Source: Corinectria fuckeliana (lineage: Eukaryota > Ascomycota > Sordariomycetes > Hypocreales > Nectriaceae). Taken from it: 64,000 nt of DNA. Below are positions 53,894 to 64,000 of this stretch, one piece after another. The notes under the pieces are model-generated. The model saw only the letters and a list, made by a program, of their open reading frames with translations, had not been told where the DNA came from and ran no database searches. How positions within the stretch are numbered: the first letter of the stretch is position 1; every line of letters begins with the position of its first letter. Location of the stretch: contig WPDH01000088.1 in assembly GCA_019137255.1 (NCBI GenBank), positions 1-64,000 of the forward strand. The letters are read 5' to 3'. Both the position numbers and the translations under genes were made by a program.

Positions 53894-56800
53894 ATGTCCG
53901 ACGAAGTCTCCCAGTTCCTCGAGCAGGTCGAGCGCCTGCGAGGCCAGCAGATCGACGAGGAGGAAGTGCGAGCCCGTGAGCTCGAGGACTACATGGCCGC
54001 CAAGCGCGAGAGGCAGGCCCGGCGTGAAGGTGAGAGCTGCCTCCTGTCCTTGAAGAAGCTGCCTTCGTTGTTGCATGCATGGCGTCGTTCGAGGCCCTAG
54101 CCTTTAATGCTTCCCGTGTTCACGCCCAGGCGTTCGCGCTCGATGCGTGTCTTAGCTTCTTGTCCGACGTTGCTCGGGGGAGAGAGAGAGAGAGAGCCTT
54201 GTTTCTTTTTGCTAACCTTTCTCCTGCCCCCCTCCTAGAACGCGCAAGATCCATCTCACCCCAGAAGTCCTCGCCCGCCAACACCCCTTCACCGCGCTCC
54301 AACCGACGCAGCGTACATCTCTCGGAAGCATTGAAGCTCGAATCCCCAGGTGCTGCTCCCAAGGACAACGCCAGCAACGACTCCCGAGCTCGAGCTTCTG
54401 CCGAGCCCGAGGGCAAGCAAGACGCCATGAGCTACCCCAGCTCCTCGCCCACCAAGGAGAACGAGTCTCCCCTCGACGTCGACTTAAAACCCGCGCCGAG
54501 GCCGCCCTCCCGCGGCTCTGCCTTGTCGTGGCAGCAGCGGCCCAAGTCCCGGAGTGGTGGTGGCCGCCCGCTGAGCATGCTCGCGACCCAGAATGCGACC
54601 CAGAGGTCGCTGGTTGGGTCGCAGGAGCCTGCGTCTGCATCTGCTACTGAACAGAACTTTGATAAAGACCAGATCGCCCAGTCCCTGGGCTCGAAGGACC
54701 CCTCGTGGTTCCGCCAGACCGCTGACCGAGGCGCCAGCTCTGCAGCTTACCGACGGAACCAGGTCGAGGACGAGGATCGTCTAGACATGAGCTCTGTCAA
54801 GGCCCAACTGCCAGGCATGGTAACCGCCAAGCTCAAGGCGAGCCCGCAGCTGGAGCCAACTCCCAGCACCCCAACGAAAACTCGACTTGTCAGCCCGCCT
54901 ATGCTCAACCCTCCCCGCTTCGACGGCCTTGCCGACGACAAGTTTTCAAGTGACCGGCTGAACACTGCAGCTGGCAGGACGTCCCCCATTCGCTCCAATT
55001 CGCGCTCCAACTCGCCCACGAAAGGCATGGGCGGATTTGTACAGAGCGCCATGATGAAGAGATCGGACAGCGTCAAGCGATGGAGCGTGACCCAGCCTCC
55101 AGGCCTAGCACGCGTCGACACGATGGCCTCAAGCCGTGGCGGTGCCGTTCCATCAACCTCGAGACCCCAGAGTATGGTCCGCTCCGGGTCTAAGACGCCG
55201 ACGTCCAGTCGGCCGACTTCGCGACATGGGGAGGATGAGGTCGATGGCGATTCCACACCTAAAGCCCCTACTATCGACACTTCCATGGATCCAGTGACGC
55301 CCAAGACCGAAGAGAGGCAGATTCCCGTGAGCCCATCCAAGACCATGGACCCTCGACGGTGGAGCCCAACCAAATCAAGCTGGCTGGAAAGCGCTTTGAA
55401 CAAGCCTGACTCGCCCAAGCCGCAGCACAAGTCTAGCACTTCCCAGCCTACATGGATGGCTGAATTGAACAAGAGCAAAGCTCCTGCCGGGCGAACTCGC
55501 CCAGGCTCGATTTCTCACAAGCACCAAGTTAGCATCGGCGGACTTATGAGGTCTTCCCCCATGGGATCAACCGCGAAGACCAACACGACTGGCCTTGGCG
55601 GAATATACTCCCCTCCTCCCGGCGGCAACCGGCCGGCTTACGGCCAAGGTAGTCTAAACTTCTCCAAGAGCGCTCCCAGACTCGACCAAAAGGACGAGGA
55701 GGAAAAACCAGCCTCGCCAGTACCGGAACCTGAACTTGAGCCCCAGACGGTTGAGGCCTTTCAGAAGCCGCAAGAACCCGAGAAGCAGGAACCCGTGACT
55801 AGTCCCACGGTTGCTAGCCCCCCTCCGCTTAAGCCCAAGCCGGAAACGCCTCCCAAGAAGGATTTCCGTGCCAGTTTGAGGCATCGTCCGACAGGTTCAG
55901 ACTCCCAGAAGGGCGATGAACCCGAGTTTAGGAGCGTCTTCGGCACACTGCGCCGCACCAAGACCCAGAACTATGTGGCCCCTGATGAGCTCAAGAGCAA
56001 CATTCTCCGCGGGAAGGCCGGCCTCAGCGCGACGGGAGGTCCCCAGAAGTCGGAGCGGGTTGACGAGTTCAAGGATGCCATCCTGAAGAAGAAGGATGAC
56101 TTCAAGAAGGTACAAGCGGAGGGCAAAGGCATCGCGAGAATTGCAACCCCTCCTGCGAACGCGCCTGTGCCAGAAGGACTCATAAGGAGAGCTGAGCTTG
56201 CGCAGAAAAAAGACACTGCGCCGGAGACGAGACCTACAGCCTTGTCCACCAAGTCAAGCTCGCCTAAACCAATCCCTGGCCCGAAGAGAATACCAAGCCA
56301 GCCGATCCTGACACCCAGGTCTCCTCCTGCTTCTACTGATTCCAGCAGGAAGCTCACTGCTGAGCCCAGGGCTTTACCTAGCCTGCAAAAGGAGACCAGC
56401 GCACCATCCAGGCTACAGGGACGCGTGGGCGGAGGCGCGCTCGCTGGCCGGTTCAGCCCTGCTCTTGCTGGCATGCTCGCAAGAGGACCACCCCCAATGG
56501 CCGCCAACGGAGGACAGGGTAGTGATGAGTCGGGATCCCAAGGAACAACCGGTGCTTCCAACGCACCAGTGACTGAGCCAACCGCTCCTGGGCCCCAGCT
56601 TACTCACATAACCAAGGGTCGAGCGCGAGGACCTAGGAGAAAGGCGCCGACTACTGCACCTACTTCAGCAGCAGCAACGAAGTCTCCAGCTGCGGAGCCC
56701 AATGCCGTACTACAAGAGAAGTCAGAGCCGGCTGCCCCAGTATCAGTAGAGCCCCGGGAACTGGAAAAGCCCGTCACAATCGAAACGGCGGAGACAAAAC

Positions 56801-58755
56801 CTCCTGCTTTCTCTATTCGGGAGCAGATTGCTGCAAAGGCTGCTCTTCGTGGCAAGTCCAGCCCCTTTAAGCAGCCGGAGCAAGACACCGCTCCAGCTTC
56901 GAAGCCGAGAACTCCCTCGTTTCCCCGCAAGCAATCCATCGCCGCCGAGTCGGGCGGCAACGAGTTCCCGTCTCCTTTGAAGATCCAGAAGACCGGAGAT
57001 GCCGCTTCTCAGCCCAGCTCGCCTAAGAAGCTTGATACGAAGCGAGTTTCGAAGTTCATGGATGAGGGGGCACCCCTCTCAGAACCCGTCAGGGAACCAG
57101 CTCGGCTGACGCATCAGCGGACTGGCTCCAGGTCACCTGTTAAGATGTTCCAACGACCACTACCAGAGCCGGAAGCGGCGTCTTCCCCCAAGTTTGAGCA
57201 GCAGCCACTACCTGTGCCAGAGCCGTCATCCCCGCAGAGGCGGCCGCTGCCGGAGCCTCAACCGTCGTCACCTACCAAGGTCGACAGCGACCCTGTCGTT
57301 ACAGTGAAGAACGCCACCGCCATGTTCGGAGGTGCTTCACTGCGATCTCCGCCTTCAGCTTCCAAGCTAACTTTTGATGGCCCTGCCCCTGAGCTGGAGG
57401 TTGCGAAAACCCCCTCGAGAGTGGCTAATCGCCCTCTGCCTATCCCTACCCCCAAGGAGCTCAGGTCCCCTCCCGCCGTGACATCGCCTTCACCCAAGCC
57501 AGGAAACGACGTGGCGGTGTTGCTCGGCGACTTCTTCGGCCCAAAGCAGACTAGAACGGTGCCTTACAACGTTGATACCGCTGAGCTTCTCATGAACCGT
57601 CCCTTGGATGGCACCAAGATCCAGCCCCTGAGCTTCCAAACGTTCCAGATTTCGGGACAGGGGAAGAAGACTCCTGTCTCCTCTCACTATGAGCGCGTGC
57701 TGTTCGAGCAGGAGATGTACATCTGCCCTCATAGCTTCACTAATGAGGCTGGCTGGAAGCGGCTGGAGGTCTACTTCTGGGTTGGCGACGAAGTCCCTGA
57801 ATCGGCGGCAGAGGATGCGCTGGTCTTCGTGCAGAGGGAAGTCAAGGCCCTGGGCGCCAAGCTAGTCAAGATTCAGCAAGGCAAGGAGACGGCTGAATTT
57901 CTGCAAGCTATGGGCGGCGTCATCATCGTCCGACGGGGATCAAGCAACAAATTTGACTCGCTCGCCACGAACATGCTCTGTGGCCGACGCTTCCTGGGCC
58001 AGGTCGCCTTCGACGAGGTCGACTTCGCCCCGGCTAACCTCTGTGCCGGCTTCCCCTATCTCATCTCCCAAGGCGGCAAGTGTTATCTCTGGAAGGGCAA
58101 GGGTAGTGATGTGGACGAGTTGAGCTGCGCCAGGTTAATAGGCATGGAGCTCTCGCTCACTGGGGAGTTGATTGAGTACGACGACGGCAGCGAGCCTGCG
58201 TCCTTCTGGGCTCTTTTCGGGGGGGGATCGAAGCTCGGCTCGGCAGACCACTGGAGACTGAAGCCCAACTACGCCAAGTACAGCAGCAGACTATTCTGCT
58301 CGGATGCAGACACGCGGCAACAGGTATACCTCTATCCTTGTGTTTTTGCTGGAAACATTGTTCTCGTACTAACATATCGTCTCCAGATCTTCGAGGTCAC
58401 CCCCTTCAACCAGCGGGACCTCTCCGCCGAGCACATCTACGTCCTCGATGCCTTCTTCGAGATGTACATCGTTGTCGGCGGCCGCGCACAGGACCAGTAC
58501 ACCTCCTTCCGCAATGCCCTCGACTTTGCCCAAGAGTACGCCATCCTAGCCTCGGGCGTGGAAGATCGTCCCTTCGTTCCCATCTCCACCGTCGTCCTCG
58601 AGGGCGTCCCTCGCGACCTCAAGCGCGTCTTCCGGAACTGGCGCGACGAGCTCAGCCCCACGGCGACCAGCGCACCCGCCTCGGGCACACCCAAGCGCGT
58701 GAGGAGCCTACGCGTTGTGTCCCTGACACAGGCGCTGCAAGCCCTGAGCGAATAG
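53894..58755 (+). CDS. DUF4045 / gelsolin-repeat actin-binding protein
   Basis: Three exons (53894-54029, 54239-58323, 58387-58755) give 1529 residues. Exon 1 encodes a helical acidic segment (MSDEVSQFLEQVERLRGQQ). Residues about 45-1150 are disordered, rich in Ser, Pro and Lys, with blocks such as FGTLRRTKTQNYVAPDELK and LKSNILRGKAGLSATGG, conserved-looking in this family (DUF4045). The C-terminal 350 residues contain gelsolin-like repeats (LEVYFWVGDEVPESAAEDAL, GGVIIVRRGSSNKF, CYLWKGKGSDVDEL, HIYVLDAFFEMYIVVGGRAQ). An actin-binding cytoskeletal role is inferred from these repeats. Intron 1 is 209 nt; intron 2 (58324-58386) is 63 nt, a multiple of three and stop-free, so unspliced mRNA stays open. 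An ATG at 54079 within intron 1 is in frame with exon 2. Confidence 0.85.
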
Positions 58756-59414
58756 GCCACGATGACAGAGAGAGGGCGTCCGCCTTGGCCCTTTCAGTTG
58801 AAGGTGTGAGATTCTGTGTTTATTGACGTCTGTTGGTCTGCCCTTGCAATGCTTGGTTCGGTGCATCATGAGATCTAGGGATGGCTGGCTGGCTGGCGAT
58901 TTTGGAGTTTGATATTTGGTTGCATACTTGGGTGGCCAAGGGGCAGGAGGGCCATGGAAAGCATATGTGCATACCATCTGCATTGCCTCTCCGGGATAGT
59001 TGAGCATAATCGCAACCTCGTTTCAAGACGGCTTGGAATGTATACATGTTGATTCCATGGATCTGAACCACGTGTCTAATGAACGAGTGCTTCTAGTCAT
59101 CTTATCCTAGAAAAAGAGCCCATAAAAGAAACAGCCCAGAGGAGAAAGAAATTCAAAACCAGAAACAAAGAGCAGTGGCTTGCCCGGTTCGTGGGAGCGA
59201 AAGTCGCCGCATACGTCTATGGGGGTATCAAATGGCTGTCTCGAGTCTTTATCCGATGTGACTCCCCCTTCTGAACCCACCTCAAAAGGAAACTCGTCGT
59301 CTCATGTTTTCTTCCCTCCCGCACGCTCTTACTGTTTCTACTGGCCAACCCTGGATTCTACGGCATGTCGTTTCATGGTCTAGCGCGGCATAGCTCGATG
59401 TAAATGTGAGGTTC
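58756..59414. other. Spacer between convergent genes
   Basis: It holds the 3' flanks of the gelsolin-like gene (plus) and the acyltransferase gene (minus). A short GGCTG tandem (GGCTGGCTGGCTGGC) lies near 58882. No gene is seen. Confidence 0.5.
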
Positions 59415-60386
59415 TCATTGGGACAGAGAGTTGGCGTCGATTGCGGTGGTCTTGCCTGTGGGGTTGGCGGTCTCGACGGGGATGACGACGCGTCGGCCTG
59501 GGACCTTTGCGGTAAGCTTGAGGAGTTCCTCGAGCATGTTGTCGCGTGTTGAGCGGGTCAGCTCATCGACATCGGCGGAGGTGAGGCCCTTGGTAGAGAT
59601 GGGATCGAGGACTGAGGAGGAGATGTTAGTCTATACAGGAAGAATTAAGCCGGGGTGGGGGAAGCGGTTACTCTTGACGGGGATCTTGCCCGCGTTAAAT
59701 ACAAACTCCTTAAAGTACAGCACGTGGCTGTAGTTTGCGACAACGCAGGGAACAATGGGTACACCGGCCTGGACAGCTAGGTGGAAGGCGCCCTTCTTGA
59801 AGGGCAGCAGCATGGGTTCCTTGGCGTAGGAGCGGGTGCCCTCGGGGAACATGTAGACGCTCTGGCGCTTGGACTGGATCTCTTCGGCGGCGCCCTGCAT
59901 TGCGCCGCGGGCGTCCTTGGCGTTCTTGCGGTCGATGAAGATGGAGCCGCTCAAGCTCATGAACCAGCCGAGGAAAGGGGTCCGCTTGAGAGAGGACTTT
60001 GCGGTGACGCTGCAGTACTTGGGGAACATGGTGCCCAGCATGAGGACGTCGAGCTCGGTCTGGTGGTTCCCAATGAAGACGGCGGGGCGAGTAGAGCCGA
60101 GGACGTTCTTGGGGTCGTCGACGACGAACTCGACGCCGGCGACGACGCGAAAGATGAGCCAGAAGGCTCGGCCGGCGGCCCATTGGGAGATGCCCTGGTA
60201 GCCGGCGAGGGTGAGGGCGATGGAAGCGAAGACGCCGTAGAGAGCGACGAGCATGACCGAAATGTAGAAGGCGAGGCTGCGAGCGACGAACCCGGCCTTG
60301 GGGACGGCGAAGGAGAGGGCGTAGAGGAAGAAGACGAGGGCGGCGTAGCCGATGAGGAAGTAGGAGATGGCGCTGGAGAAGGACAT
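59415..60386 (-). CDS. SLC1: 1-acyl-sn-glycerol-3-phosphate acyltransferase (Slc1 type)
   Basis: Two exons (60386-59672 and 59611-59415; 60-nt intron) encode 303 residues. Two hydrophobic segments at about 7-27 and 38-62 anchor the protein in the endoplasmic reticulum. The acyltransferase motifs are present: N-H-Q-T-E-L-D at 107-113 (H-x4-D catalytic pair), motif II around SSLKRTPFLGWFMSL, and F-P-E-G-T-R-S at 180-186. Slc1-type enzymes acylate lysophosphatidate to phosphatidate, the substrate that the APP1-type phosphatase elsewhere in this window dephosphorylates. The short second exon completes the fold and ends at a TGA. Confidence 0.94.
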
Positions 60387-62018
60387 GATGGCGGTTTGGG
60401 TCCGGTGTGTCTTGTCTCTATCGTGAGATGCTAGATCGACGGTGTTTGTATTCGACCGGTCGTCGCGAGGAGGAGAGGAAGTCGGCGTCGAAGAGGTCGG
60501 AGCGGTCGAAGAGACGCGGTGACGGCGAGAGGAGAGCGGAGGGTTTGGCGGGGCGGTTGGTTGTTGAGCTGGGTTGAGGCTCTTTCACGCGGCGTGCGGT
60601 AGCGGCGGACGGCGATTCGGCGGGGTCCTTGGATTTTTGCTAGTGGGAGGACTTCCGGAAAAAGGATGCGACTCTCACTAGGGATGCCTCGTAGAGTTTT
60701 GAGATGGGGAGACGAGGAGAATAAAAGAAAGAGGATAGAACAGCGCTATCGAAGGGTCATGGCTCATACAGCGAGGGAAAGGAAAGGATAGATGTAAGGG
60801 TCCGGGGAGAGCAAAACGAGAGTCAGTACCAAGTAGGAGGAAGTCGAGAGCAAGGACGAAAAAGGGCCGTTGGCAGCGAGCAGGAATGCGGGCGGCGGGC
60901 ACGGGGCACGGGATCGGAGAGTGAGTGACCGGGGGGGTTTCGGGGGTAGCTGCGGAAATCATCGAGCAGGTGACGGGGGAAGGAGAAAAAGGCGGCGCGC
61001 TGATTGGCTGGTGGGCTCCGATGGCTTGTGACAGCCCGTCGGACCGGTGCAGGTGGCCGGCCTAATTGGACTGGCGATGCCGACTCTGCCTGAGACAGAG
61101 TGAGACGGGATGCCTGGCTAGTCTAAGTATGCAGTATGCATGGGTCGGCGGCTGGAAGGAGAGACATCCGGGCTGTTCAGCTCGCCACGATTTGCGTGAA
61201 TCAATCTTCAACGCCGCCCTGGTACCTGGGTACCTTGGACACAGGCCTCGGCTGACTAGCATCCCCGGAATGTTAAATGATTGCGTTGGGGAAGAGGCCG
61301 TGACAATCACGTGGCTGTACGAAGTAACTATTACCCCAACCGTTTAGCGTAGGCCTGTTCAGGCTGGCAGGGCACCATCCATGCTTCCCCCACATTCTAT
61401 CGTCCAAGTACGTCATAAAAGCTGACAGTCAAATTGATCGTAGACACCCCATACACAACCTTCCACTTTACTCTCCTCAATTCCGTAGACCTACATCTAC
61501 CGACCAGCTACTGCTTTAGGAGTGACTGCGCGGACAGCCCCGAATGCTGTAGCATCTGCCACAGAATGGAGAAATGGGGTAACTCGCTTACCTAGATTGC
61601 TGGCTCGTCGACGGCCGTATTCTTGGCGTGAACCTGGAGGTTTCGTATGTCGTGGCACAGCGACAACTACTTACCTCGACACATAGGTAAATACCTAACA
61701 AGTGGCTCACTCTCCGAAGCTTCTATCCTAGGTTGGCTATTGCTGGGGGCCTTACGCACAAGTGGCTTTTATATTTCTACTTGTCCTTTTCCACGCAACT
61801 TTGTTTCCTTGGGGACTAGCAATGTGAAAGACTCTCCCCGAGACAGAACCATCGTGCGAAACTAGACGGCGTCTTGTCTCCGTCCTGACAGGTATGACTC
61901 TGAGTTTCAGTATGCTGTGTAACCTGCTTTGCATGAGCACAGCCGCAAGCGCAGTTTGTTCTTTTTCGTTCTCGCCTCGGGAAACTTCGTTCCTTCTTCC
62001 ATCTCATCCACGCCCGCA
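60387..62018. other. Upstream regions of SLC1 and the edge gene
   Basis: The two genes diverge here. The part near 60400-60960 is purine-rich on the plus strand and is likely the SLC1 leader and promoter. A TACGAAGTA element (reverse of TACTTCGTA) lies at 61318-61326, and CACGTG near 61309. Frames present are short. Confidence 0.5.
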
Positions 62019-64000
62019 ATGGATCCATTCACTGCCGTGACTGGCGCTGCTGGCCTAGTCTCCCTCGGCATCACCATCTGCGATGGGATTCTGACTTACT
62101 GCCAAAACTATCGGATGCGAAGTGATGACCTACTCGTCCTCGGCCAACGCGCCGAGCAGCTGCGCACATTCCTCCGCCTGCTTGAAGAACGCCAACGGGG
62201 AGGAGAAGCCACAGACCCAGCTCTGAAGACCGCAATCAACGAGTGCGTTGCTGCATGCGACCTTTGCTTACAGGAGTTCAACTCGTTTAGCACTAAGCAT
62301 TCTCAACAACTGTCATCCTCAAGCCTGAAGAGCCACGGCAGGTCTGTGATTCGAAAGCTTCAGTATCCTTTCCAAAGGGACATGTTTGAGTTCTTCAAGC
62401 AGCAGATGCATGAGTTTCATTTTGCCCTTTCCAACCAGGTCATCTTGATGAACTAGTAAGTAGGTGTAGGAGCGAGCTCAGAACGCGACAAACAACTAAC
62501 TGCTCCAGTGACTTAACCAGCACCCTGCGACGTGACACTCTCTCCGAGACCAAGAAAATCACCTTGGCAATTTCTGCCCATGGGAGAGATCTCTCGCATC
62601 GAGTTTTCGATGTAGCGCCAACAGTGACACAGAATGTAGATCTAAGGCTGACACGATTGGAAGCAAGTCTTCAGAGTCGCCTCCAAGGACTCGAGAACTT
62701 GATCACCGGTTCCCTCAAAGATCATCAAAGAATGGAGCTCGACCAGTCCCTCACGTCAAGATCTCCTCGTTTGAACCAAGATGGCTTCGAAACTCCGGAC
62801 CTTCTTCGTCATCCATCGGAGCAAGAAAGGTCGTCAGAAGCACTCGTTCCAGCTATTCATAGATGGGATTGCTACTAGACTTGGAAAGAAGACGAAGCCT
62901 TCTTCTCAAAGTCCACTGCTGGACTTTGGTTGCGACTGTGCCACCGGCAACTCTGGAACCCATGCGAATACATGCGTCCAGTCGTTCCGGAACAAAACAA
63001 AGCGAACCCTTGTGGGGCAAATTAAGTTCTACAACTATGTCTTGAAGTACAAGATCGTGCTCCAATTCTCCTCGCGTTCATTTCCGCGAGACTTTGAGGT
63101 TTATCCCAACTTCACGATCCGCGCGACATGCATCTCTTCCCCAGCATTTGAACTTGCGCGGAACGCTGCGAATAAGGTTTCGGAACCATCAACACCAGAA
63201 GACCTGAGAAAAGAGCTTCAGGCTTGCCTAGTCAATATACGACGATCCTTCTTGAACGTGAGGCTTGGCCTACGGATGTTGACGAATCCGGCATGAATAT
63301 ACTGCTTGTATGAGACCACCAACCCTCTACCTGCATAAAGAAGCTAATCAAAAGTTTAGAGGGCCTGTGAAATATGCCCATCTTATTTGACACTCGAACG
63401 GGCAGCAGTCTTTTCACATTTTCTCAGGGAGCTCGTCGCTATGGGCGTCCCCATCAACGATGCCCCGGATCCGTACTCGTAAGTACAAGCATGCAGCACA
63501 GCGTGAAATGATGCAACAGCGGGCTATCTAACAGAAGTACCTACAGATTACCACTGACGCAAATACTGCACAGAGGGTTCTACAGCTATATAGACAGCCC
63601 CAACCCTAACCTGACATCTCTAGAAGTGATATCTAGAGGACTAGTAGAATGTGGCGCAGAGCTTATATTCGGCACCAATAGTCCCGTAGTTGGACTCGGC
63701 GGTCTATATTATCTCCCGCTTTATCGACGGAGGACAATAGGAATTGTCTGTCGTATGTTACTCCTCGCCCCCCCAAGAGTAGCGTATGCTAACGGCTTGG
63801 AAGCCCTAGAATATGGTCCTCTTTCCTGTGCAGTGCTTCAGGAGTCCGAGCCGGATGTGCGGCGACTGCTGTGCACATCACCCTTGAGTATTCTTGAAAA
63901 AGCCCCGGGAGGCGAAACACCTCTCCATCTTGCAGCTTCTTGGCCGAGGGGGATCAAGATCCTTCTAGAATTAGGGGGAGCCGATGCCGAGGAAATCGTT
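62019..64000 (+). CDS. HeLo-like N-terminal domain / ankyrin protein, 3' end outside window
   Basis: A partial gene. Exons: 62019-62455, 62509 to about 62768, 62863-63257, 63360-63478, 63547-63752, and 63804 to the edge. The N-terminus (MDPFTAVTGAAGLVSLGITI, then SDDLLVLGQRAEQLRTFLRL) resembles the fungal HeLo-like domain that opens many NLR-type and cell-death proteins. A middle region has a Cys pair (C-D-C) and a conserved-looking SFLNRACEICPSYLTLERAA block formed across the 63257/63360 junction. The last exon encodes an ankyrin-like repeat (GGETPLHLAASWPRGIKIL). The join between exons 2 and 3 is uncertain: the frame must shift in 62768-62863, and available donors there are weak (GTTTGA at 62769 or GTCATC at 62808). 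No NACHT motif is visible within the window. A role in self/non-self or defence response is inferred from the domain pair only. Confidence 0.65.

Overview
The window reads as nuclear DNA of a filamentous ascomycete (Pezizomycotina, probably a sordariomycete). The basis is short GT-AG introns (about 47-220 nt, often with a CTAAC/CTGAC-type branch sequence before the acceptor), single genes each with its own flanks and no operons, GC-rich coding sequence with poorer spacers, and gene content: a DIP2/CPS1-type tandem adenylation protein, long-form tRNase Z, class II cAMP phosphodiesterase, a DUF4045/gelsolin-like protein and a HeLo-like/ankyrin protein. I see no bacterial, viral or transposon gene, no CRISPR array, and no rRNA or tRNA I can defend.

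Layout. 1-2.6 kb: no convincing gene. 2.6-6.5 kb: VAM7-type SNARE and an EB1/Bim1-family microtubule protein, both on the minus strand. 7.2-15.6 kb, plus strand: DRS1-type ribosome-biogenesis helicase, APP1-type phosphatidate phosphatase, and a lectin-like single-pass membrane protein. 16.1-21.9 kb, minus: the large DIP2/CPS1 homologue. 23.8-30.5 kb, plus: an unrecognised 935-residue nuclear-looking protein and a cAMP phosphodiesterase. 31.5-36.3 kb: a flavin-reductase-like protein (minus) divergent from tRNase Z (plus). 37.3-38.5 kb: sideroflexin. 38.5-43.6 kb: 5.1 kb without a recognisable gene, leading into a LAMMER kinase (43.6-46.0). 47.0-52.6 kb: an unrecognised 574-residue protein, a GNAT-like protein with an interrupted upstream frame, and an ARL2-type GTPase. 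53.9-58.8 kb: a 1529-residue gelsolin-like protein. 59.4-60.4 kb, minus: SLC1-type acyltransferase. 62.0 kb to the right edge: a HeLo-like/ankyrin gene that runs out of the window.

Most genes are housekeeping: membrane fusion and lipid metabolism (VAM7, APP1, SLC1), cytoskeleton (EB1, ARL2, gelsolin-like), RNA metabolism (DRS1, tRNase Z, LAMMER kinase), mitochondria (sideroflexin, perhaps the flavoprotein) and cAMP signalling. They do not form one pathway. The loci most worth a second look are the interrupted GNAT frame, the edge gene, the two unrecognised proteins, the signal-less lectin-like membrane protein, the two reading frames at the start of APP1, the optional intron in the gelsolin-like gene, a threefold 20-bp repeat near 23.5 kb and a recurring 9-bp intergenic motif. 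Exon limits are inferred by eye from splice signals and frame continuity, without transcript data.
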